Below, piece after piece: positions 37,103-49,400 of a stretch of DNA of 64,000 bases. Each line of letters begins with the position of its first letter. The stretch's first letter is position 1. The DNA is from Oreocharis arfaki (lineage: Eukaryota > Chordata > Aves > Passeriformes > Paramythiidae). The stretch spans positions 1,012,054-1,076,053 of the forward strand of contig VZRR01006730.1 in NCBI GenBank assembly GCA_013398015.1, read 5' to 3'. Under the pieces are notes generated by a model. That model made no database searches, was not told the origin of the DNA, and worked only from the letters and a program-made list of their open reading frames with translations. The position numbers were made by a program, and so were the translations under genes.

Positions 37103-40100
37103 AAATATATTGATTCTGGACCTGTGTTTTGCAATTGGAGAATCCCGTGAGTTTAAAAAACTAGGCCTAATCAGTTTAGTCTGTCTCAAAAGATGCAAAT
37201 TCTTCGGAAAAAAGCCACAAACATAATCACCAGTATTCTCTTTCCATTCTTCTGTATGGTCCTAATGGACAGCAAAGGAGCAGGAAGAGCAAAGTACAGA
37301 GCACCAGTCATTTAGAAAAGAAGTTGAGTGTTTTGCAACCCACACAATGCCTGGAGACAAATGCCCTCAAACCAGTACTTCCAAACACAGAGGTCAACCA
37401 CCAATTCTCTAAAAAGTCACTTGAAAATGAAGGTGTTCCTGGATTTCTTAAACCAACTTTAGATCTTTCTACCCTGATGAGTAACATATGGAGAGACAGG
37501 ATATCCTGCACTTTAAAGATAAATTTGTTTTTCTTTCTGATATAGACATAACTAAATCCTTCCCAATGTATTTATGAAAACCATAGCAAATGTCTGTCCA
37601 TAGCAGAAAACAACTCTTTCCTCAAGACAATAAAAAAACCTCAACTCTCCCTGGTTGGCTACAGACCAAAGCACACTTTAAATATTTCTGCCATAGCAGA
37701 GGTGATTCACTGGAAGAGCAAAAATCACCAAACTTTGGTTGTGGTGATACTGATAGTGTTACTTAACACAGCAGTTACAGGTCAGTTGTCTCAGAAGTGA
37801 ACCGAAACTCAAGGTACACAGTACGAACAGTCTGATATATTTTTGTACTCCTCTGACCACACAGTATATCATTCCAACTTCCTAAACCAGAGAAATAACT
37901 ATATCACACAAGAGCTTTTTACTGGGTTGTCAAGCTGACTCCATCTATAATGCAAGCTACCATGAGAACCAAACATAACCAAAGGACACAGCACTAAACT
38001 CTCAGCTGGAAACTGCGTAAGAAAGGAAGGGGCAATTGTCTCAGCTGTCACATGAAGCTACAGTCTTACTGGACTTCTAGCACTAAGAAAACCACACCAA
38101 AAGATCCTCATATTTGACTCCATGCATTTTCATACTGGACTATGTTCCTGTTCTGCTGCGCATAATCGAATATGTCTCAGCCCAGAAGGAGTTGTTCCAT
38201 TAACACTCAACTTTAGGGTTTCATGAATACAGAATACATCAGATTTGTTCAGGTCAAGAAGTTGCTATGAAGACATGCATTTCTATTTTGCAGTTATGTT
38301 TCTAAAATTATTAAATTACAGATAGAGTTAAAGATGTCCATTGACTCAGTACTCACAGTCCTGAACTGTTAACACTCCCAACCCCCTCTGGCAGTACAAA
38401 GGCAGGAAACTGCAGAGTTTAAGGTTCAGGGAGCACTGCTCACTGCAGTGGAAAATGACTGCTTTCATCACTGAATGTAAAAACAACTTCTCTCTAAACC
38501 TCTGAAAGGAAGCTCCAATACCCAGCTGAGGGATACAGACTGTAGTTGGTTCATACCTGCAGCTATGCACCTCTCTCCAGCTGTTCCAGTCTTCACTCTA
38601 AAAGATAAGGAAAAACAGACATTGAAGGCTCCAGAATTAACATCAGATAATAACAAACATTATGTGAACTCCACCTGGTAAAGAACTGAGGACAGGGAAA
38701 GTGAAGCATATTTCTAATAACAGAAGTCATCATGAGGTGGTAACAACCCTCCTTAGAATCAAAACTGAAGCGGTGTATTTCAAAAATACAGAGTAAATGA
38801 AAGGGTGCATAAAAATGGACTGCAAACACAACATGGCTTAAAACAGAAGTCTTAGAGGTTCCTAGCAATGTTCAGTGGACCTATGCCACCTGTCTGGCTT
38901 TTTGGCTGTCACAACAGAAGCAGCTACTAACAGCAGTACCCACAATCCTAAACTCCTATATGACATTATTTTGACAGCTGCAGCACTAACAGATGACCAT
39001 GAACCTGCAGATGGGAACTCTAATGTACGATTGCATAAATGGAAATGGATGAAAAAGCACTAAATTAGGGAACTCAGAACAGAACAGCACAAGGAAAAAA
39101 TCGTTATTTCTACATCTTAAGCTAATTAACCAGGAACCACACAGATTTTCTGTACTAGCACCTCATAAATAGGGGATGCTACTCAATGATTCAGAGTTCT
39201 CTTTTTGCAAACTCAGTAACAGACTCTCAACACAAGCTAGTACATATTTAAATACAATACTTGGATTTTTCACTCGTGTGGTTCCTTGACTTTTTTTCCC
39301 CAAATAATTTCTTCTCTTCCTCCTCATGGATTATTTTGCAGAACTACACTCATGTCAGTCTAGCAGTACTTCACATAAAATCCAAATCTATTTACTTTTC
39401 TATAGTTACCAAACTAAAAACTGCATCCATCTGCAAGAATTGTACAAGGCTATCTGATCTCCTACATTTTGACTGTTTTGCAGGCCCCTACTTTACCTTT
39501 GTTCTTTAGTTTTTTGTAAGTGAGAATAAATGAGCCACATTTTCTCCTAACTTGCCATCTAATATGCTTATTTATCATAGGTACTTATGCCCTCTTTTTT
39601 AAAGAGAGTTCTCTTGAGAATTTTCAATTCTTCTAAATGTTTCCTATTTGTTCAATTTATTTAATAGAGTACTAAAGCCTCTAAAGGAACAAAAAATCCT
39701 AAACACAACAACAATATTAATTTTCTTATAATATTTGTTGAAAACAAAACCCAATCCATGAATCCTGAAAAACATAACTCAGTAATCTGAAATGCATATT
39801 TTCAGAATTACGCATTTTTCTTTCCTAGAATATTACTGAAAATTGAATGTTGTTCAGGGAACACTTTACATCATTATTTTTGTTCTGCTTCACAACAACA
39901 TTCTGGATTATTAAGCTCCAATTAGTGATTGAAGCAAATATGTTACCTTAAGACACTTCCTTTCACCTCACCCAGATTCCTCTGCTTTTTTGAAGCTTAA
40001 TTACAAAACACTTCTTTATGGCCAAAAAAATGGTCTCAGATTCCTGGTAACAGACCTTCTTCATGCCTAACCTCTAATATCTTCAAAACAACATGTAACA

Positions 40101-40589
40101 TAAATTTTTTGCTTATATGCTAAGTTATACTCCTTTGATAATCAGCTTTCAGAAAAAAAAAAGAAATTTACAGCTACTTGATCTTGGGAATACTTAAGAA
40201 TATCTATATAAACAACTTATTGATGTTAAAAAGAAAATCTTCACTTTGCACATGTAACTATGCAGGACTCTAGTGAATTGATTTAAAAACTTCAAAGAAA
40301 CCAAAAGTGCAGCTAACGTAGCCAGAGGAGCCCATAATTCTTGGATACCTTTGGGAAAAAAATATGCACTTCACTGAATCAAAGGGAAAATCCAAGACAA
40401 TAAAAACTTCAAAAACCAAGCAGCAAATCCGACAACCACCTGTAGAAAGCCTGGGAGAGTGCTCTTAAATCATAAATTGGTTTAGTATGGCTTATTTAAT
40501 TGCATGCAGAACATAAAGGCACTGAATAATTTATCCAAGTTTATACTCATGCCTTGAAGTGGCTACCTGAAAACAGAGGCTAGACAAGA

Positions 40590-41060
40590 TTAAGAGAATA
40601 AAGTGGGTATTTATGGAGGGCCTTCAATAGGTACACCTTGGGAGTCAAAAAGCCTCCAAGGGGCTCCACCCAAGATGGACCCCAGGTCATGGGTTTTTCG
40701 CACTTTTATAAGTTTGGTCCATTTGCATAGCAGGGGTAATTCTCCAATTACAGTTTCAGGTAATGATGTAATTACCCCAAGTTTGTTCCCCCTCCCCAGA
40801 GGCTTAGTTTACATATTTTAGGGCCTGGCACAACACGGTGTTCTTGAGTCCAGGCCCAGAGAGGGTTTGTTACATCTAACAGTAGCTAACAAGCTACGTG
40901 AAGATTTAGAGTTACACACTAAACCAGTACAGGGTCTGAAAATACAAAAGCCAAATCCTAAGGCATCAATACATCAGACAAACTTGGCCCAAAGGCCAAA
41001 GAATCTGACAAATGTGTTTCTTCTCAGAAAAAACTGGGTCTTGGATCCCTCAGACTAAGG
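40590..41060. repeat. Interspersed repeat resembling an avian retroviral solo LTR
   Basis: The block differs from its surroundings in composition and contains phrases I associate with avian endogenous-retrovirus LTRs ('gtatttatggagggccttca', 'gtacaccttgggagtcaaaa', 'cacttttataagtttggtcc', 'atttgcatagcaggggtaat'). No internal gag, pol or env-like frame flanks it, so a solo LTR or fragment is likely. Orientation and boundaries are uncertain, and the family assignment is from memory. Confidence 0.4.
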
Positions 41061-43824
41061 TATATACATACATACATCTGGATGCTGCTAGCCATGAGTG
41101 CAGCATAGTGACTTCTGTAATTAACTAATGGGGCAGTAAGTTCTTGTGCAAACTAGGTTCTCCCCAGCCCAGCATTTGATGCTGATAGCTGTTTTCATAG
41201 CTGCATGAGTGTACGTTCTTAGTGTGGCCAGCAAAACAATTAATGGGGTAAATTCAGATCTCTCATCACAGCTTCTGTAAAAATTTTTCCTGAAGTTGTC
41301 CCCGACTGCTGCATGTCAGTAGAGTTGTCACTTTCAACTACTGCACAAAGCTGGGAGGAACTATTGATACTAGCTCAGTACTCCACGCAGAAAAATGAAG
41401 GTGTAACACTCAGATTTAACAGCCCAGGTCTAAAGGTGACAAAATATAATCTCATTGCAACTTTTGATATGCACTATAACATAAATAGAACTGCAGCTGG
41501 TAATCAAAACAAGTGGCTCTATCCACTAAGTAGTAGACAATGGATATGAGCCCAATAAACCTAGTAATACTGCTTTTATACTAAGGCAAAACTTCAGCCT
41601 CACCAGCACCCGGGACCATCTAAGAGAATACCAGATCATTTAATGGATCCCGATCAATGAAATTACCGTCACAGACAGCACTTGTCTAGACCAGTTAGTT
41701 CTGATTTCTCATTACACTTTCCAGGAACTAATGTTTATGGGATGTCAAGGTTACCATTGGCAATTAAAGAGGCCAACAGATCAAACAGACCACATAGCTC
41801 AACCTCAGATACATCCTGGCGTCAACAGTCTCTCACATAAATCAGCATTCAGTCTGGACTCACTGCAGATTTACATACTTTTAAGAACCCATGTGACCAA
41901 TAATAAAAATTGGGAAATATAGAAAAAACTATTTTTTTTGAAGAAGCACAGGAGGGAGATAACGATGCATCAAAGAGCGACGGAGCAAGTGCACTACACA
42001 GATTACGAACAGAGTCCAACACAAACCAGAAGAAGTTTCAATTTCTACACAGCTCAGGCCACAACCCACAGAAAGTGTCACTTTGTAGCAACCCTTGCTA
42101 AAGAGGCAACAAGACAACAGAGATAGCAAGGGGAAACTCCTAGGGTCTAAAAACCTTACCAGAGAAGGAGCCACACTTTCTTATCTCAGAAGTGCCCTTC
42201 TACTGCAATCTTTACACCACTCAAACAACTCAGCACCAGAAACTACTTGTTCAGTGCGAGGCCACTGCTCAGTCACTGCGCCTGCTCAATTTATTTTGGC
42301 AGACAGAGCTGATGAATACTGTTCTTCTCAGTGTTGCCAGCACAAATACTAAAGGGTATACAGGGTAGCAGACAAGCTGACCAGTTGAATTACTCATGAC
42401 AGCATGTTCTACTATAAGAACAGAATGAAGAATAGAAGACGTGCACATTTTGGGACCATTGAAGATTAAGATGAAAAGAGAGGAAAACATTTTAAATGCT
42501 ATACTTCAAGTTACTCTAACCAGGACATCATAAAATACTTGAGATTTGGGATGTTGATCATATTTGCAATGTCTGTTCCACATCCAGTCAGCAATTACAG
42601 CTCAAATACCTCCAAGATTGCTCATTAAGTCTTACAATCCATAACGAAACTGTCAAAACACACACTTTAAGAATATAAACCAATCCTATGATCTACTGTT
42701 GAAAACATGGGACTGGGGCTTAGAAGGCATAATTTCTATTATTAGCTACCAGGCTGAATAGTCACTTTTTGGTCCTAAGAGTTTCCATTTGTACAACATG
42801 GACAAATACGTACAAGAAAGAAATAATAATCTTATTTCTTTGTGAAAAAGTGTTTTGAAAACTAGTGACACAATGTATTGAACCAGGGTCAGGAATATCA
42901 TCTCATTGTTACAGTTGCATCTCAGCTGAATCCTTAGTAAACAACTTCACCAAAAAAAAAATTCTGCAAAACATCTGTCTGTTAATAAAACCCAAAGAAC
43001 CTCACCGACAAAAGGTTTTATCTTGCTATCTCTCTCCAGATTATGGTATCAGGGGACTCTCAAAATATACCAGAGGTTGAAAATAGAGAAAGTACCAACA
43101 AAAGCAACATTTCATTTACCTTTTGAACAAAGGTTCAAAATATACAGAAAACATGCATTCATGTTTTGCTTTAGGGATACTGTACACGACACAGGAAGAC
43201 CAATCATATACAGCAGAGTTTGGTTTTCTTTTGCGTAAAAGATTGAGTTTTAGTGAACACAAACAACATTCTCAGTTTAACCACTAAGCCTACTCCTAGA
43301 AGGAACTGAACTTTAGCTGAACTTTTAACAACCTTATCCATCTCAGCCACAAGATTCAAATACTAACACTTTCAACTTGCCTATCACTAAAGGCAAGATA
43401 AAAAAAATCTCAATGGGGAAACCATCCCTGTGCAATGTTTAGACAGACACAGCTTGCATAGCTCTGTGTTAAAAATTCAAGATACTTACACACCTTTTTT
43501 CTGATTGTAGAAAAAGAAATAGATTCAAAAGCAAACAGAGAATAAAGATGTCTTGCAGGTCTCCCTGCGAAAGTCTTCAAATGCAATCACTATTCTGTAT
43601 TACCACACCTAAAATGCCAGGAGGACACAGGGTACATGGCTGTTTCCAGCATCTACTGCCAGCTTCAGGAGGAAAATAATTTTGAGGTGTCCCACTTTTG
43701 AAAGATCTAAATTGAACTGTATACAAAATTCTGAGTAGGTCTGAAATTCTGTATTTGCAAAATGTTAACGAATAAACATTTATATTTTACTTCAAAGAAG
43801 CACAACTAAGAAAGACTGATTTAC

Positions 43825-43909
43825 CTTAAGCTTGTATGTGTCTTGCTTGGCTTATATTAGACAAATACTTGCCATGAACTCTACCGTGCAGAATCTGCCA
43901 TTGCCACGC
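43825..43909 (-). other. Candidate CELF1 5' non-coding exon
   Basis: On the minus strand a good polypyrimidine tract and acceptor (TTTTTACTCTTTGGTTTGCAG, split here) precede GCGTGGCAATGGCAG. The next good donor is CTTAAG|GTAAAT, defining an 85-nt exon. It is GC-richer than the flanking AT-rich intron and includes CpG sites. An alternative donor (CACG|GTAGAG) would shorten it. It does not encode an in-frame CELF1 extension. Purely predicted. Confidence 0.3.
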
Positions 43910-46350
43910 CTGCAAACCAAAGAGTAAAAATATGCTCAATTATTTTTATCTTTATTTTGTAATAGGCACATGGTAAATCCTTTGCAGAAGTAAATGGATA
44001 CAAATCACACTCATTTACATCTACAAAGAATTGGAGTTACTGCTCTATTATAACCAATGAATACTGATTCACATCCCTTTTAACAGCAAATAATTTTCAT
44101 TAACACTTGAAGAGATTTAATATTGGGCGTATAGAGCAGAAGCTTTAAAAAAATATTTCATACTATTTCTTTTTCTCCATCAGAGGCAAATGCTGGCATT
44201 GCTGTGGGAACATCAACTTAGGAATGTCCCACTTTTGATCAAAACCACAAATTTAAAAAAATCTAACCATTTCACTGCAAAGCAGTTCTTACTAAGCTTC
44301 TAGTCCAGCTTTCTGAAGGTTTCTCATTTGTCATCATTTGCAGCATCATTTGTATATACTTTGATTTCTTTTTAGCAACATTTACTCCCCTCTTCAGTAT
44401 CTTTATATAGTATCTGAAACATACAACTGTAAATAATACAGAAAAACCAAACAAAACAATCTGCATTCATTTACAATCTACTGAAAGCACATGAATACAT
44501 GAATGCATGCAGCACCATGAAGCATCATTTTTGTCTGACTACCAGTCACAAATGTAATGCAACACTTCAGATGAACTTTCCTCTGTCTGAAGAAGTTTTC
44601 ATTCCCAGTTTTCATTCCTACTGGTATCAGCAGCCTTTTACTCCATAAACTACCCTCATGGCCCATTTTGTGACCCTGACACACCCTCTCCAGGCTGCCC
44701 ATCTCCAGTGGTTGATGCTCACTGACTCCTGCACCAGCACAGCTCTGCTTGTTCCTTTCTCTTCCCAAGGCGTCAGAATCTCTCCCTGCTGTACAAGGCT
44801 GGATCCATAACCTGACCTTAGACTTTAGCTGGATGGGGGGAGAAGGATCAAGAGTGTCAATGTACTTTGCCAAGAACTAGAAGGTCAGTACTTGCTTGAA
44901 GTCTTACGCACATGTTTTCAGATGTTCTTCACTTACACACTTATCCATCAATTGTTTTCCATTCACTCTTCCTGGAAGGCACAGTATGACATCAGCTGGT
45001 TTCCAGTGCTAGCAGAAAGAGACTCCATAAACTTTATGGCAAAACCAAGTGCTGTAAATACAGCTTTGGCTGCATGAGCATGCACAATAGACACAAAATA
45101 ATTATCTTTCTGGATTCTCTATACCTCATGCCTAAATGCTGGAGGCACCTTATACTTCCAACACCTTACATGAGACAGTCTATGCAGCACATTATTTTCT
45201 CTCTGTCCTCGTATCAGAAAAGCTCATCCATTTCTTCCCAGATGAACAGCAGGCTTTTCTGTAGAGCAGCATCAAACACAGTGTGTATCAAATACTGCAT
45301 TCATAAAGAAGTATGTTAAGACAACATTTAGGACTTCCCTGTCTAGAACCAAATTATATGTGCCCCAGCAAGCAATGCAGGCAAACAATTCTCACTTAAT
45401 ATTTTCAGGTTATACAACTGAGAAGACTGGATACGAGCTCTCCATAAACATTCAACAGAAATGGGGAAGAAATACAAAGGAATAGATCGGGATACTCCTA
45501 CAACAGATCCAGTTTAAGCTGGTGCTCTTGCCAAAAGAATAGTGCACAACTCTTCCCTAACCAGCTGCCCACCCCCACCTCTGTATAACAAGCCTGAGAA
45601 AGGAAATAGTCAAGGTGTGATCTTGTCTACTAACAACAGGAAAATAATAGTTTAACCCAGACATGCTCCTCGATTCAATTCACTGCACAACCACACAGAT
45701 GTTCTTGGAAGCACAGAGGAAAGGAAAAACGCATGAAAAATGGCACAAGCCTCTTTCAGAGCAATACTGGCAGATGCTCTTTTAAATTACTCATGAAACT
45801 AGATCATCAGATTTAGGTGCTGAATTTCACCCAATTAAATCTCTACTGATTGATCCTGTTTAAAGGCCTCAAGTGATAAACAAGGCTTCCACCACTTCTG
45901 TTAAGAAAGCACTATGCTTGTAAGAACTACATATACATGTCCTTCCATATAATCATCTTCACTGGCCCAATTCTTTGGCAGTGGACTGCCTCAGATATTG
46001 GAGACATGTCACTCCATATTCTTGATTAAACAATACGATTTAGCTTCTAAAAATATCAAGTAAATACTTTCCAGTTTTCATTTATTCTTCCTAGAGTTTA
46101 ATAGCTGTAATTATTTCATGATAGCAGTTATAAGTTTCATTAATTTGAAACACACACTGGACTTAATCCTAAATTCCTGTAATCTTCCCATGTGTCCACC
46201 CTTAACTTAAATTTATTATTCAACTGCTCAATGATGATATTAAATAAAAAGGATTATTTCTGTAAAAAAAAAAAAATCAGTAGGACAAGAAGAAAGTAAA
46301 TTATGCCTTCCTGTGGAATTTCAGTACCTTCAAAGGACATCAGACAAAAT

Positions 46351-46412
46351 GTTAAAGTTAACATTAAGTTAACTTTAACTTTTTTAAAGTTAACTTTAAG
46401 AAAAGTTAATTT
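46351..46412. repeat. GTTAAC palindromic cluster
   Basis: Repeated gttaa/ttaac elements include a 16-nt perfect palindrome TTAAAGTTAACTTTAA at 46384-46399. A near-palindrome upstream at about 46364-46378 could pair with it to form a hairpin. AT-rich simple-sequence origin is likely. Confidence 0.7.
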
Positions 46413-49400
46413 TTCATTTGTCTCCAACCCTGATTAAATCTTTTCTGCAAATAGGGTAACACAGTCAACCTATAACTGATTATTGGGTATTCTCCCTTAA
46501 ACACAAAAGTATACAAGGCAAACAAGATTTCCTGTCTTGACAGCTTGGCTTAGCTCTGAACAATGTCACTTTCTTACATACTGCTTTTAGAAAGATTCTA
46601 ACAAAATGGTACAATTGAAATTCCCCAGTGCCATTCTGCAGCCTTTCACCACCCAAATGCCCTTGGTGCACATATATTTAATTCAGTGTTCTATCCATTT
46701 ATCATGGCATCTTTCACAGAATGGACACACATTTTTTAAACATGCAATAGTGTACTTCCACAAGGCCTTTGAAACTGCCTAATCATATTCCTGCTCCAAG
46801 ACTACAAGCGAAAGGTAAGTATGCTATGAGAAAATACTTGAAAGCTGAGGAATCATGAAACCCCAATCACTGGCGTCAAACAGTACCACCAATTGCTTTT
46901 AACTGGTAACTCATATAAATGAAAGGTTGGCAGCTAGGGAGTCAGCAAGTGGAAAAGTGGGAAGAAAGGCAGGCAGAGGACCTAATTCTAGCAGAGGATG
47001 CCAGAATCAGGCAAAACACCAAGATACTTCAGGTAACAAGCTTAACATCCCACAGGCTGCATATTGACAACAAATTCCATAGGTTTTCCACATGAAGATG
47101 GAAGAAACTACTACAGTGTGTCTCCATTCAACAAAGAATGATCAGAAAACAGCCACACAACTAAGTTGCTTGAGTTCAATCAGTCCAAGAAGGTGACCCT
47201 ATGTCACACATCAATCACAGGTCCCTGTCTGCAGATATCAGTACAATCCAGACATTGTCAGGCAGCTGAGGTCCACCAATTTGCCTCCAAAATGTCCTTC
47301 TTCCAAATTTGAGAGATACATAGCTTTCTCAGGAGGAAACACACTGAAGACACTGCAGTGGTAGGAAAGAAAAATAATTCAGACTGGGTTTATGGAACAT
47401 GGTCCTCAAGAAAAAAGACAAAATCTTGCTAAAATCAATTTCACAACTGAAACAATGTTTTCCTGTCTCAAATTCCAGAAACAAGAGGCTGATGCCTATT
47501 TGCATAGATTTTCAAAAGGCAGCAGAATTTTTAAGTGGACAGTATTTCTTAAAATTCAGAAAAAGTACCCTATAAACAATTGCCCTCTTTCTCCCTCTCA
47601 AAAAATTATTGCCACCGTTAACGGTGTATTTGATTGCTGCCACTATGTTGAGCACCTTTCTGCTACTCAAAGAAGATTGTATTAACAGTTTACTACAGTG
47701 TAGCAGCTAACAGGCTTTCTGCACTATTTGTTCATCTGATCTATTATTCCAAAAAAGCAATTGTGAATAGTCATCCCAATGTGTGCAGGGCCTTAACACA
47801 AAGTTCGTGCAAGCACACAGTCAGGGAAGTCTTAGCTACAAGTTTCCAGCCCTTCCTAACAAGGTATTTCCTACAAGCCCCATCCCTCAACACCAACTCC
47901 CGATTCCAAACTAGGCAGGCCAGGGTCTAGCTCCTCATTAATCCCCATTGCCCATAACAAGCAAAGACAGCACTCAGATCTTCCAGGACAGGATCTAGCT
48001 TTCATTAATCTTCAAGGCAGACAGTAACAACAGACCTTTTATGGAAGGATACAGGCCTTGGCTAATCACTTCCCAAAGCAGGAAGGGAGATTAAAATCCT
48101 CACCCCAGAAGACAGCAGCTCTTTTAGAGGTTAAATCTGTGTCTTTCTGATGCCACTGCCATTCATTACAAACTGTCCCTGCAAGACAACTGCCTTCCCT
48201 CCTCCATTTCCAGTCCCTAGACTCCCAAATTTGGATGAACTGCATTTTACAAAAAAGTCAACATCCACAAACAGATCACCTTTCACTTGGAACACCAGTA
48301 GTTCCCAGAGACAGACAGACATAACAGACACTGTAAGCCCTGGCTCTCAATTCTGCTCAGCAAATGCCCACCAGGCCAGCCACACTGCCTGGTGAGCCAG
48401 TGTGCTCTGCTGGACAAATATAGAAAGCAGAAAGTGGAACAACCCTTTCAGCAGAAGAGATTCTGCTAGCTCTCTGAGAGGGAGGAGCAGGGAGCTGAAC
48501 CAGCCGAACTGCTTTACCCATACATGGTCTTTGAAAGAGACCATTGCTAAGACAAGTTCCTTTACACACACACACCCTCATTCACTGTCACACTGTACAA
48601 GGAAAGAAAAGAATTAAAGTGTACAAACCTGAAGGAGTTACTGTTTTGAAATGAGTTCCAACTCCATTTTGCTTGAGCCCACATTAATAATGCACAAACA
48701 TCTAACACTATTTACCAACAGAATCTGGGCAGCAACTCAGAAACAGAACAAAATCTTCCTCCCAGGGAATCCCCACATCCACTAGCATTTTAATAACTAC
48801 TGAACTAGTAATGTCTTCCTTGCTGCTTTCGGACACACACCCCCACATATTAAGTTCTTGGTTTGACTTTCTCCCCCTCTCCAGCCCAAATTGAATTACA
48901 GCAATCTTTTTAAAACCTTCTTCCTTTTAAAGTACTGTCCTAAACCAGGAAGTATGACCTTTCTCATTGGTTGATACGAATTACTATGGTGACCTGCCAT
49001 ATCTCATCTGTTTTCCCTGTAGCCCTTTTTGCCAGTGTTTAAACACAAACTTAACTTTTTCCTATGCATTCTTCTTTAAAACAGAAGAAACACACTTCTA
49101 CGCAGCATCCTCTTCTCTCTCTACCTAGCCCATCCCTTTCACATTCTGGCATGGAAAGACCAGAATAAGTGTAATTGAAGAGCCAAATTCTGAGGTATTC
49201 AGAAAAAAAAAAAAAAAATTAAAGAAGCGGCACAGTCTATTTTTTTCTTAGTACACAAGCATGACAGTTTGCAAATTCAAAAGCAGCTTCATTTATATAA
49301 AAAAGCATCATTTTTCATGAGAGGTTTATTACAGCATGCTGTGGCCTATTACTTCTACTTGGTGTATCCCACACTTACGTGGTGATACAAAACTACCTTA

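Noticed and set aside
48565..48578. Short CA run giving a GU-rich element on the CELF1 transcript strand
   Set aside because: Only a few dinucleotide units; too common in introns to support an autoregulatory site.
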